A DNA stretch of 62,000 nucleotides from Cryptomeria japonica (taxonomy: Eukaryota; Streptophyta; Pinopsida; Cupressales; Cupressaceae), in NCBI RefSeq assembly GCF_030272615.1, contig NC_081413.1, forward strand, positions 724,000,649 to 724,062,648, given 5' to 3'. The notes under the pieces are model-generated. The model was not told the origin of the DNA, did not search any database, and saw only the letters and a program-made list of their open reading frames with translations. Position numbers and translations under genes: made by a program. Below are positions 1 through 10,969 of this stretch, in pieces (the stretch's first letter is position 1; each line of letters opens with the position of its first letter).

Positions 1-593
1 GCTAAAAGACCTGCAAATCATGCGAAGTCTTTTGCATGGTATATCGATTGAAGGGCTTCTCGACACTTCACTCATCACTGTAACTAGTTCACAGAATATC
101 AATCTTTTTCAAATTTTGTGTATTTTGGAGGAGGATAAGAGTATACTGTTGTCGGCAAGGGCAACATACAGATTTAGTCTGGAGGGAGGAATCTGATTTT
201 CCTCAATGTCTACTATGTTCCAGAATGGAACTCAACCTTCTCTCTATCAATCAGATTATGAGACTCTCCTCGTCTTGATGTGATCTTTAGTTCACATACG
301 TGCAATATTGTTGATCGGGAGACTCAGTCTACAGTTGTTGTCGGTCTTGAGGATCATGGTCTATATACACTCATTGATTCGGGTGATTCTCAGGAGCATG
401 CTATGGTAGCCAAGCCCTCTTCCATCAGTAACCTTTGGCATTAGCAGTATGGGCACTTGATGTGCACTATCTCTCTTAGCTTGTTCGGGGGGGTCTGGTT
501 ATTGGGTTGCTGAAGATTCAGACCCAGAGTCTAGGAGTTTGTGGAGCTTGTCAGGCTAGAAAGAAGAATCAGACTCTGTTTTCAGATGGTGAC
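1..593 (+). pseudogene. Ty1/copia pol remnant: protease and GAG-pre-integrase
   Basis: No long ORF survives, but reading across stops and frameshifts gives a copia protease remnant near base 45 (WYID, then RASRHFTHH, where the family normally has D-S-G-A-S). A GAG-pre-integrase segment follows at about 430-590, with the LWH...YGHL pattern and CGACQARKK-like residues. This part of a copia polyprotein cleaves the precursor and precedes integrase in the same reading order. The coding sense matches the integrase remnant at 4118-5065, so both probably belong to copia elements of one family. The coding sequence stops abruptly at 593, where a TGTTGG sequence begins. Decayed and not functional. Confidence 0.75.
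440..593 (+). repeat. Direct repeat, left copy (copia segment)
   Basis: About 153 bases matching 3964-4117 with roughly ten differences by eye (one indel). Both encode the same GAG-pre-integrase stretch. The copies flank the outer LTR-like insertion. Confidence 0.8.
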
Positions 594-1130
594 TGTTGGC
601 ATTGAGTTGTCATTGATGTCAACTGGTATTGCAGGTTACCGGTAGAGTGTGTCAACCGGTATGAAAAAGATTGAATTGGCATAAAGAAGAGATGTATGTT
701 CTAAGTTGATAGATGATATCACCGGTATGAGGTGAGATGCAGGAGTGTGTTGGCACGCTTGAGTGATAACCGATAAGGAATAAGCCAGTATGAAGGTTGG
801 CTGTTTGTTTGTGATGAAGAGGCAGAATTTTATATGAATCACAACAACACCCGGTGAGCATAACAAAAAGAATGACATGAAGACATACCAGAAGGAAAGA
901 TGAATTGTCAGAAGGATATGTTGTCGGTAAGAGTGATTGTTTAGTGTGTTGGTCATACCGGTAAGGGTGTGTACTAGTAGAAGGACTTGTCGGATGTTCA
1001 AGTTTGAACCGACCCTATGTCGGCGAGTTGAATGTATGCTGATGTGTGCCTCGTGGAGCTGAGGTGGAAAACATGCAGAGGTCGATGAAATGTTCATCGA
1101 CATGGTTGTCTGTGTAGTAGGTGGTCATTA

Positions 1131-1135
1131 AATGA
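1131..1135. repeat. Target-site duplication AATGA, left
   Basis: Pairs with 2790-2794 around the inner solo LTR. Confidence 0.75.
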
Positions 1136-1644
1136 TGTAACGTCGTAAATTGTACGCACTTGCTAAAGTAGTACAATTTCACACCTAGTTTAGCACCCGC
1201 CTTGGCGCATTTTGCATTTTGCATTGCATTTCCTCTTTAGCACTTAATTAATCAAATTAATTAGGTCTAAGGTCCTATTTCATCATCTTCCAGTTGGGCC
1301 CTTTCATTAAAGTGTGCCCCTTTCATTTTATTCCTCTAATATATCATTTAATCAAAAACCCTAATTAGGTCCTATTTTGAACTTGGGGGCTTGATTTCGG
1401 GGGTCAAAACGTCTCAAAATCACCTGTAACTTCGGGATTCTCTCTAAAATCATCATATCCGACGGCTCTGAAAATTTGGTGAAAAGTTGCCGGGACCAGG
1501 GCGCCCGGAGTGCACACGGTCCCGGACATTTTTCCCGAAATTTTAGGAGCGCGATCCAATCATAAAATAAAGCTTAACCCCAAGAAATTGGCGGGAGATT
1601 CAATCTCTAGGTCGGCCAAAAGTTGAAATTAAGACCTAGGGTTT

Positions 1645-1657
1645 CATATATAAGAGC
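1645..1657 (+). promoter_or_regulatory. Putative LTR TATA box (CATATATAAGAGC)
   Basis: TATATAA lies about 510 bases into the inner solo LTR, a normal place for the U3/R border. Confidence 0.55.
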
Positions 1658-2264
1658 TCTCTTTCTTCATTTGAAAGGATCCGAATTTTTGGTTTCAAGG
1701 ACCTTCTATGCAGCAAAAGAGCAGATCTTTGAAGACTTCAACAACATTCGACATCCACCCATCAAGCATTCATCAATTTCATTCATCCATTTAGGGCTTT
1801 GAAGACATTGAAGAGCAATAGGGGATCACCGACTGAAGATTGGCTTGTACCCCTCCCTTGGGGTTGGGTATGATTTCATGTTGTTTTCATGTCTTTGCAT
1901 AAGCCTCATTATATCATTTGTATTCATGCTTTAGATCACTTTGCATCTTGATTTGGAGCATTTACATTATCATTTACAAGCAATTAGGGTTTACTTTCTA
2001 GGTTGCTCTAGTTTGCTTACTTGCATTTTAGGATCTTGCACACACACAAGGTTTGCACACACACTACTTTTACAATACAACTTGGCTATTCGTGGAGGTG
2101 GAAATCACCAAAGCGGGGGTTTGACTAAGGCAAAACCCTATATAGCCGCCCACCATACCTTTTCAGATATAAGTGCAGATTTCGGGATTCGGACGACGCC
2201 TCAAGTTGCAGATCCGACGGAAGCGGATCGAGACAGAACTTCACACCAAATTTCAGGGCAAAAG

Positions 2265-2359
2265 ACCAGGACAGGGGCGTGGGGCGCCCTGGTCCTGCCA
2301 GGACAGGGGCGCTAGGCGCCCTGGTCCCTGGGACAGGGGCGCTGGGCGCCCTGGTCCTT
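2265..2359. repeat. Three tandem ~31-bp palindromic GC-rich units
   Basis: Each unit has the form GGACAGGGGCGC...GGCGCCCTGGTCC, so it can fold on itself; three stand head to tail. A degenerate relative (GGGACCAGGGCGCCC) lies at about 1494. They fall in the presumed R/U5 leader of the inner solo LTR. Confidence 0.8.
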
Positions 2360-2789
2360 CTGTCAGACAACAAGTTTCAGACAGCTTTTCAGGTTACCAA
2401 ACAGCAGTTTCAGGAGCAGTTTCAGGAGCAGAATCAGGACAGTGGCGCCTGCGCCCTTGTCCCAAACATTTTCACTCAGATTTTAACTCCGGGTATGCAT
2501 CTGCATTCTTGTCTTGCCCTTGTGTTTACAGCTTTCCATTGTTAACTTCAATTCTGCAATCTTGTTATTAGTTCATACTTGCACTTTGGGGTTAGGAATT
2601 GAACTTGCATCATTTTATCTTTCAATTACAACAAAGGAATAGAAACCCTAATAGGTAGCCCGTGGCTCTCTCTTCCACAAAAAGAAGTAGCCAATTGTGT
2701 GATACCTCTATGCTCTTTCGTATTCCGCAATGTGTGTCAAAAGGTAGGATTAGGGCATGTTAGCCTAGTCTCGCTTTTTCTCCTACACA

Positions 2790-2794
2790 AATGA
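2790..2794. repeat. Target-site duplication AATGA, right
   Basis: Pairs with 1131-1135. Confidence 0.75.
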
Positions 2795-3963
2795 TAAAAC
2801 CACAAATCACAGGTTGATGACAAAGTCCAGACTAATGCGGCTTGAGGAAGAATGGACGATAGAGACTGATCAGACAGTTGAGGAATTGTGATCGAAGCAT
2901 GAAATCTGCTTGCAGATTGACCTCGAGAAAGAAACAGCTGGATCATATATGGGTCAACAGATTTCAAGGCCGTAAAACAGGGTTAGGTTTGCTATTTTTG
3001 GCAAACATGTTTTGGTCAGATGAAAAATGCGTGATGATTTATCTCCCCAAAGCAGGTGAATGATCCAAGGCAAATCGAATCAGATTGGGTACAGATTTGA
3101 TTGAAGGAGGGAAACCCTAACCGTCCTAAGTTTGAATTAGTTTTTAGCGGGAAGCCTCAAGTTTAAAAGATGCCGACCTGAGACTGATAAGTGTTGATGC
3201 TGGGAATGAAAGTGGGTATGCAAAGTCTGTTTGAGTGATAAATGAGAAAAATCTGAAGTGCTTGTGTACCGGTAAGAAGGAACAAGTAAAACAATGAAAA
3301 GGACAAACCGACAAAGGAAGTGTAGAACACAGAGGGGTCAAAACCGACAGAGGCTGAATCTGGCAAAGTGTGAAGTGAATCCAGCAGTCAGAGGGAGAGA
3401 AGTTTTTAGCAGAGTAAGAATCTGCATAAAGGCATTGTTGCAGGGTGTGTGGAGTTTTCACAGATTGGTAAGATTGAAACCGATAGTGCAGTGTATTGAA
3501 GGGTTGCAAAACTTCATTTGCAACAAGGAATTTATTTATGTATTTGAATCTTCATATTGTCTTCACTAAGTAGGTGCTTAGTGCAGGGGTTGTAGCGTAT
3601 AAATTGATCAAGGGTTGGTGCTCCTTTGAGTTGGTGCTCATAAATCAGGGGTTGGTGCCCTAAAATAGTAATCCAATCATTTTCATTGTGAGGCTGGATT
3701 GAAGCAGAAGATCTCCAGCAGCTATTCTCACCGAGGTTTTTCCCACATTGGGTTTTCCTCGTATATCTGGTGTTATGTGATGCATTCTTGTGTATGTGGT
3801 ATATTGACTTTATAGAAAATCCTTTCACACACTTAGTTTGCATTGTTTTGTTTACCGGTCAACACTCGGTTTGTTTTATATTGTACCGGTATATCCCTGA
3901 TAAAGAAGAAGTGTTTAAATCACTGATTCACCCCCCTCTCAGTGATCCATTGTGTCCAACTAT

Positions 3964-5065
3964 CAGCGGTATGGGCACTTGAATGTGCACTATCTCTCTT
4001 AGCTTGTTCGGGCGGATCTGGGTATTGGGTTGCCGAAGATTCAGACCCAGAGTCTAGGAGTTTGTGGAGATTGTCAGGCTAGAAAGAAGCATCAGACTCT
4101 ATTTTTGGATGGTGACGCTTGCGGGCTTTTAAGGTATTCCAATTGGTTTATGTTGACATTTGTGGGCCAATGAACACTCCTTCAGTTACTGGGTCTAGGT
4201 TTTTTTAATTTTTTGTTGATGATTTTAGTCACCAAATGTGGGTGTATTTTCTTCAACAAAAATCAAAGGTGTTTAGTATATTTCAAAAGTTTAAGGCCTT
4301 AGTAGAAAAAGAGTTTGGTCAACACATAATTACTTAGGTCAGATAATGGTGGGGAGTTTTCTTCTTCTGCTTTCTCCAACTTTTGTGAACATGGCATTAA
4401 GCATCAACTTAGAACACCTTACACCCCTCAACAAAAGGATGTTGTTGAGTGGTGCAATTGCACAATAATCGAAATGGCTCAGTTTATGCTAGAACATAAA
4501 AATGTTCCAAAGAAATTTTGGGCGGAAGTAGTCTTCATTGTTGTGTATCCTGAATTGATCCCCTACAATGGCCGTCAAGAAGACTCCGGAAGAGGCCTGG
4601 GCCGCAAGCCCAAAATTAGTCATCTGAAAGTCTTTGGCTCCACAACGCTTGTTTGGATGCTTGATGCCAAGTGCACCAATTTGGATTCCAAGAGCCAAAA
4701 ACTCATGTTCACTGGCTATAGCGATAATGACAAAGCTTACCGACTCATTGATGTAGACACCGACTGTTTCATTTTTGGTCAAGATGTTTTTGATGAACGG
4801 GGGCCTTTTCAATTCTCTCTCTTGTTTTGAGCCTTGAGAATCAGCCTCAGACAATTACAGATTTGGGTGTTCGTCTTCCGTTAGGTCCATCTGATGGGAG
4901 GGATGTAGCTGTTCCAAGCTCTGCATTTGTTAGTCTTGTTGCAGGGTCTCCCAGACAGGCAATGGCACCACCCGACTTTCCTCAAGAAAATATTGAGCAA
5001 CATCTTAATGACTTTGTTATTGACATTCTTGGTAACGTTGATCAACCTCTTTTAGATGTTGGTAC
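3964..5065 (+). pseudogene. Ty1/copia integrase remnant
   Basis: After a GAG-pre-integrase stretch (3964-4117) the reading shows a copia integrase core: the first Asp in VYVDICGP (about 4150), the second in RSDNGGEF (about 4340), and the Glu after QQKDVVE (about 4450). A further open stretch (4474-4827) contains SHLKVFG and GYSDNDKAYR, typical of the segment after integrase, and open sequence runs to 5065 toward the linker before RT. Integrase joins copia cDNA to host DNA. Several stops and frameshifts break the frame. No RT follows: the sequence changes to an LTR-like repeat at about 5066. Not functional. Confidence 0.85.
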
Positions 5066-5068
5066 TGT

Positions 5069-8000
5069 TGTGACCTAATCACACATCACCCCATTCCAAA
5101 TGGGGACCCCCCTATTTTTTGGGCCCTCTTGGTCTTTTTGTTTTGGTTTTTGGGGTCTTTTCATGGTAGTCTCTTCGGTCTCTCTGTTTTACAAGTGAGT
5201 GGGTTCGATTTGATCAAGTATGTAGCTCGCTTGAGTAAATTTGGCCAAGTCTAGGGTCCATTTTGTCTGTTTTAGGGTTTTGCCCTTCAGACCTATATTT
5301 TAGGACTTTCTCTTAGGTTTTTTGAAAAACTGAACATTGCATTAGAATCAAGATCCTTTGAGGAACCTCCTAGGGAAATTTGAGCAACTTTCCATTTTTA
5401 GAAAGTTCCTATTTTTTAGGGATTTCATTGCCTCCCGGATTGTCTTTGTTTCGCCAAAAATCAAATTTACTATTTTTAGTAATGTCTATTCTTAGTAAGT
5501 TTCTATTTCTAGTAAGTGCCCTTGCGTCCTATTTTGCCCTAACTCTGACTTGTTGAGATACTTTCTATTTTTGGAAAGTCTATTTGTGGCAGGTTCTGTG
5601 TAGGCAGACACTGAAGACTGAGCATATTTTAACACTCCCAAATCCGAAAAGTGAAAAGCAAGCTAAATGGATCAAAAAATGGCTAAGTATGGACATCCAT
5701 TCCAGAAGTGGAAAGTGTGAAAATGTTCTAAGTCTGGCAAAATACGCTTCAATTCCTCAAAATGGCATCCTGGTTAAGAAAAAGTATACAATTGACTAAG
5801 TTTGGGCAGAGGCAGGTCAAATTTCTTCACCCTGGCAAAATGGCGCCCAAGGAGGGAATTGGGTGCCAAAATGAGAATATCCTGGAAAGTGTCCAAAATG
5901 ACAAATTCCTTGACCAAGGTGATTCAACGCCCAAGTGCTAGGCAGGGCACCAAAACAAGGTCAAGGAAAAGTGAAAAACTCCAAAATTCCTTCGTCAAGT
6001 GGAATCAGCACCCCAGTCAGGTAGAAAGCGCCAAATTGAGATAGGCAAGGAGAATGGTCAAAAGTGAAAATTCCTTGGCCAGGTGGAAATATTGCTGTTA
6101 CCTATTTTTCGCTTCTAGCTGAAAAATAGGTTAAGATATGCTAGTTTTTACAAAATGAAACAAGTGTGTACTACTCTATTTTGGTGTTCCAACTGCACTA
6201 AGGAATGAGCTAAAGATGGTATTTTTAAATACTTCTAGTCTGTAACAGCAAAAGAGAGAGACATCTCATTAAAAGGAGAAGTATTTTTATTAATATTCAA
6301 ACATGCGTCCCACACAAAAAGCCGTGAGACTAGCTACATGCATCAGGTGCAGAAAAGAAATACACAGATATGTATACATAAGTACAAAAAATGAAGGGAG
6401 CATGTTGAGAATGGAACCAGTCATTGCCTGAATGACTGGAACGGTTGGAGTAGACTCGATGTTGCCTTTGTCTTGCTGCTTCACCCTGGTTCGTATCTGC
6501 TTTCCTTCTGGTATCTGCAAAAGAGTTAAAATATACTCTAAGCAATGGCTGACTACATTCCTAACATGTGTACTAATGCATGCATATATATATAATCCCT
6601 ACATGAATCAGATGCATATAACTAGCGTCACAGAGGGATCTCAAAAGGCAAATATCAGATCAAAGGAAAATCACCGTACATATGCATATTTTTGCTAACA
6701 TGTTTGCTTCATGTGCAGGATTAGGAAAAAGGACAGCTTGCTGGTCATAAAATTCACAAATGAGTGGGGATAAATGAGGCTCTCACAAGGGTTGAGCCCA
6801 GCTCATATGAAACAATAGCAAGGTCTCATACAATTAAGTTATGTTAGAGCTGGTGATAGAGAAAGAGTAACAAAATGCAAGTATGCGATCACATGATCAG
6901 CAAATAAGCACGAATGAAGGCTGTTTTTTCTAAAGGACGTGGACAAGGTATTTGCGCATGCTAATGAGATATGCAGTGCATACTTAAAGCTGTACACTAA
7001 GTATAGAAAATGCAACATTCAGTTTTTCAGACTCAGTGGGCAGCGAATAGTAAGGATACAATGCATTTTCAGAATCATAACGAAGACATTTTCTAACGCA
7101 TGCAAGATACCATTAAACACAATTATAGAAGGGATGCATATAATCAAAGATACAATCACAATAATCAATTTTCAGAGGCATGCAATCAGTTTTCAGTAAT
7201 GATACAGGAAGTCCCTATGACTAGATGCAGTGGTAAGATACAGTCATAAGATTTTTATTTTTGAGACAAATCATGAAAGGAACAGTCACAACAGATTCAG
7301 AGATGGCAAAATCAGTCATGTCAAAAAAGAACATCATAGCAGCAATGAATTTTCAGCGTTCTGGGTTAATACTAGTGGCTGAACAATGATGGAAATACAT
7401 CAAGCACAAGGTGTTATGACATAAGCAACCATCAACGTTGAAGATATGATAATCAAGGATTTTCGACCATTACAATATAAGCCTTTCAGATATGAGCTGA
7501 ATGTGTAAAGAATTGCTAAATGCCACTATCTTTTTTTTGAAATCCAAATGAGATAAAAATGAAGAGAAGCATCATCTGCTTTTACTAGAGCTACTAGAGT
7601 TTTTAGAAAATGAATATTTTTGTAACAGTTTCAGGCATAGACCAAATTTCGAAAAGCAAAAGGAGGGTTTATAATGCTTTTTCCACCATTTTCAGTCCTT
7701 AGAGAAAATCATAACCAAAACAGAACAGATCGAATTAAATGGAAACGGAGGGAAAATCGCCTGAAGCAGTCATTAATGGCCAGCACACAGCAATATTGTT
7801 TTCACATTTTTTTTAGAAAAATCTGATTAAACCATTATTTTCGAAAGGAACTATGCTCAGAAAATTATTTTCAGAATTGAGAAAGATCAAATTGCTAAAT
7901 GAAGACAAAGGGTTTCTAGTATTTTCTCAGAATAGGTGGAATATGCAAAGATCAAGCCACGGTCAAACATAGTGCCCATCAAGAAGATCACGTTACAGCA

Positions 8001-8714
8001 GAGATAAAAAACGAAAATGCCCAACAAATGCAGAAATCCAGGAAAAGCAATCTCACGCATTGCTTTGTCAAACAATGGTCTTTTCATATAAACAACTATA
8101 AAGGCATAATTTTCGTATAATGAGAATTCACAAGTGATAAGGCTTACCACGACAGTCTGAAAGTCTGCATTATTTTTTGGAAAAGGCCCATTCGAATCTT
8201 TGAAAGCTGTGAAATACGCCTGGTTTCCCCCCTTAAAAAGTTTTCAAGAAATCAGACATGGCAGCGCCCAGCAGAGAAATGCCGAGGAATCAAGCCCAAC
8301 ACACAAGAAATATCATAAATATGCCTTCAAATCTGTCGGATAGTCACAGTTCTTTTCAACCTCCAAACCCCTCATGGCAGCACCCCAACATTTCTGAGAA
8401 AATCGCGCCCAACAGTAGAGATGAGTGTCGAATGCCAAGGAGGTGCGAAGAAAATCGCAGTTTTAAACTATTAGCATCAACAAAGTGTGTCCAGAATCGG
8501 CAAATGCAAAGAAAGGAGATCAGGCTGCAAAAGCCCCATAGGCGCAACACTCAGAATTGTGCCTAGCACACAAGCAAATGACCAAATTTCCTCCTTTCAT
8601 GCCCAGTCCAAACCCTAGCGGCGCCCAGTAGAGCTTCCAAGTGAAGTTTCCAACAAAAAATTGAATGCAAAATGAGAAGCGAAATGAGAGTTTTAGGGTT
8701 ATATTTCCCCTAAA
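5069..8714 (+). mobile_element. LTR-like repeat, left part, split by Unit A
   Basis: It begins TGTGACCTAATCACAC directly after copia sequence. It holds a three-unit ~80-bp array (5802-6085) with GCGCC and AAATTCCTTG motifs, then about 2 kb of AT-rich sequence with no convincing gene, and more GCGCCC-containing sequence at 8260-8650. Unit A is bounded by AATAT, so 8714 and 15445 were adjacent before it inserted. I infer that this segment and 15445 to about 16900 form one long LTR. The far boundary and any duplication were not found. Confidence 0.4.
5802..6085 (+). repeat. Degenerate ~80-bp tandem array (GCGCC / AATTCCTTG), 3 units
   Basis: Each unit has a GCGCCC- or CACCCC-containing start, a GGGCACCAAAA- or AGCGCCAAAT-like middle, and an AAATTCCTTG-like end. 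The same family appears with about seven units at 16965-17525. Confidence 0.65.
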
Positions 8715-8719
8715 AATAT
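8715..8719. repeat. Target-site duplication AATAT, left of Unit A
   Basis: Exact match to 15440-15444. Confidence 0.9.
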
Positions 8720-9261
8720 TGTTGTCCTCATTTTTGACCACTACGGTAAAATTTTTATGAAAAAATTGAAATTTTTACTCTATGGCACGCTTCTCGAGGC
8801 AGAATTTCGACTAATCCTTGGACTGGCTTGATCCTCAGTCCATTCTCGAACTACGTTTCGAATTTCGTCCAATTCCGGGTTCGTTTGCTATGCCTTTCCT
8901 TCAATTTCGGGTTTTAAAACCCAAACTGCAGGTGGAGAATTTTTTTCAAACTGCAAGTTTTAATGATATTCATTGTTATGGTCTTTGTAGGGGAATTTTT
9001 GATCAATTACATGTGCACTTTTATTTTAAATATGTCACTTGTAATTTATTTTAAGTTTCCCCTTTGTTGTTTTTATCTTTTTATTGTTTTTTGGTCATTT
9101 TTAGTTAAAATAGGGATTTTTTGGCTCAACTGCAAGTAAACTTGCAGTTTGTTCAAAAAACCCCTACTTTAATAGTTTTTACATGTAATAGGGATTTTAA
9201 ATCCCCATTACATATGTGCAAGTGTTTTTAACTTGTTGTAGGGATTTTATTTCCCTTTTAC

Positions 9262-9600
9262 AAGTATTTTTAAACTTGCAGTTTGCTCCAAAAAACCTGA
9301 TTTTGCCTTGCAAATGCATTTTTGACAATTTTAAACTTGTCATTTGTCCAAAAAAACCCGATTTTGGCTTGATGAGTGAAAAAGTAAAAAAAATAAAACT
9401 TGTAGTTTGCTCCAAAAAACCCGAATTTGCCTTGTAAGTGAAAAAGTGAAAAAATAAAACTTGCTATTTGGTTCAAAAAACCCGATTTTGGCCTAGTGAG
9501 TGAAAAAGTGCATTTTAGAACTTGTTATTTGTTCTAAAAAACCTGATTTTCATTCCCTTATGCATTTCGAACTTGTCTTTTGCTCCAAAAAACCCGAAAT
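9262..9600 (+). repeat. ~62-bp tandem array in Unit A
   Basis: Six units with the theme AACTTG...TTTG.TCCAAAAAACCCGATTTTG...GTGAAAAAGTG. CAAAAAACC cores fall near 9289, 9350, 9411, 9473, 9535 and 9584. The related array in Unit B (about 25900-26190) has about five units, and Unit C (about 49910-50040) retains fewer. Confidence 0.8.
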
Positions 9601-10207
9601 GCAAGGGAAAAAACGATTTTTGACCATTTCAAGGCAAATTTTGTGGAGAAATTGTTGGAGGAAGGAGGCGTTTTGGTTTGCATCCTATCTTCATGCATTC
9701 TTGGACATCTTTCATGCCATTTGGAGGATACATTTGCTGGTTTTTTGCCCTAAATCAGCAACCACGTTTTTCTTTAATGCGACATTTTGAGGGGTTAAAT
9801 CTTTAACAAATTGCAAACTCCTAAATCGTTTTGCCCTTTCTCACCTAGGCGTGGAGTTTGGGAGGAGTTTTAAGACATTTAATGATGCCCTCCAATATGC
9901 AACAAGTGCCACGTTTTTTCCTCCACGTGAATCATTAGGGCTGCATTTTAGAAGTGTTGAATGCCACGCATCTTCAAGAACATGGATCGTTTTAGCTTGA
10001 AGTACCAAGGCGTTGAGGTTTAAGAAGCATTCAAGCATTTTCCATGACATTTTGCTCTTGCTTGGTGCGACGTTTTTCCATATAAGACATTTTTGCAAAA
10101 AACGTGATAAGGGTTTGGTATTCCGGATTGCTCCTTTTCACTGGTTTTGCTTCTTCATTTCAAGAATTGTTGCATTGTTGGAGAAGCATTTTGCATTTTT
10201 AAGAAAG

Positions 10208-10950
10208 GTATGTTCTCCTTCCTTTCTTCTCTTCATTTTATTATTTTCTTGTTTTCTTTATTTTTCGTTATTAGTTGCATTTTTGGCATGTGATGTTCTT
10301 CCCCTAAAAATTGGTTTTTGTGTGAAAGAAATCTTCCCCTTGAAATGCAATTGTTCAATTGCATTGTTCTTCCCAAAATTCCCTCGTAAACTTGTATTCG
10401 AGATTTTTAATCTCGATTACAAGTTCACTGGAAATTCTTGTTCTTCCCCTACGGTTAAGGAATTTAACCATTTTTGGTTAAAATTCCAAGCTTGAAAAGT
10501 GTGAAATACCCCTCCCTTGCAAATTCGGGTTTTAAAAACCGGATTACATGTTGAAAAGTTCTTCCCATTTTCATGAAAATGACTTTCCCGGATATTCCCA
10601 TTTCTATTCATTCACGTTCCCCATATCCGTACTTTCCATTTCCATCATTTCCCGCAAGTCAGAATCTCATTTTTTGTCCATTTCTCCATTTTCGAATTTA
10701 CAAGTGTAGTTGTATTCGGGTTTTAAAACCCCGATTGCATGTATGTCCTTTCCAACTTGTATACTTGCGAAAATTTTCCCAAGATCCGAAATTGGTCAAA
10801 GTCAAGATTTTCCCATTTCTCCATATCTCCCCTCTTCCTCTCACAAAACCGTAAAATTCAGAGATCAAAGTTTTACCCATTTAAAGAAGGAAGAATGATA
10901 TTTGCAACTGATTATGATGTTGCCTTAACTCTTTTAAGTCTTCATCACAG
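10208..10950 (+). other. Putative leader intron of the Unit A ORF
   Basis: Donor AAGAAAG|GTATGT at 10208 and possible acceptor TTCATCACAG ending at 10950, 19 bases before the ATG. The donor context (AAG|GTATGTTCTC) is kept in Unit C on the minus strand at 49445 and resembles Unit B at 26631. Prediction only. Confidence 0.45.
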
Positions 10951-10969
10951 CATTCCAGGTTCACAATCA

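Larger units (their letters stand above)
1136..2789 (+). mobile_element. Solo LTR (inner) with target-site duplication AATGA
   Basis: It begins TGTAACGTCG, ends CTCCTACACA, and is flanked by AATGA at 1131-1135 and 2790-2794, the size expected for an LTR-retrotransposon integrase. Inside are a TATA box (1645-1657), a leader with CT-rich stretches, and a triple palindromic repeat (2265-2359). There is no gag, pol, primer-binding site or second LTR, so a solo LTR left by LTR-LTR recombination fits. Direction is taken from the TATA box. ORFs predicted here, including those over the GGCGCC repeats, look incidental. Confidence 0.75.
594..3963. mobile_element. Solo-LTR-like insertion in copia (outer), itself interrupted
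   Basis: The segment opens with TGTTGGCATTGAG and ends near CATTGTGTCCAACTATCA, a copia-type LTR end preceded by TTCACCCCCCTCTCAGTGATCC-like sequence. ACCGGT-containing motifs recur through both outer parts (about 640-1020 and 3260-3900). Removing the inner solo LTR (1136-2789) and one duplication leaves about 1.7 kb. No 5-bp target duplication is visible at the outer ends; instead the copia sequence on both sides repeats for about 150 bp. No protein-coding ORF was recognised. Calling it a solo LTR is an inference from its ends. Confidence 0.5.

Noticed and set aside
594-598. A normal 5-bp duplication for the outer insertion at 594-3963
   Set aside because: Bases before 594 (GTGAC) and after 3963 (GCGGT) do not match.
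636-1224. Minus-strand ORFs of 69-155 codons
   Set aside because: They lie in the LTR-like insertion, show no family motif, and are AT-rich low-information translations.
2125-2571. Overlapping ORFs rich in Gly, Pro and Arg
   Set aside because: They are translations of the GGCGCC palindromic repeats in several frames.
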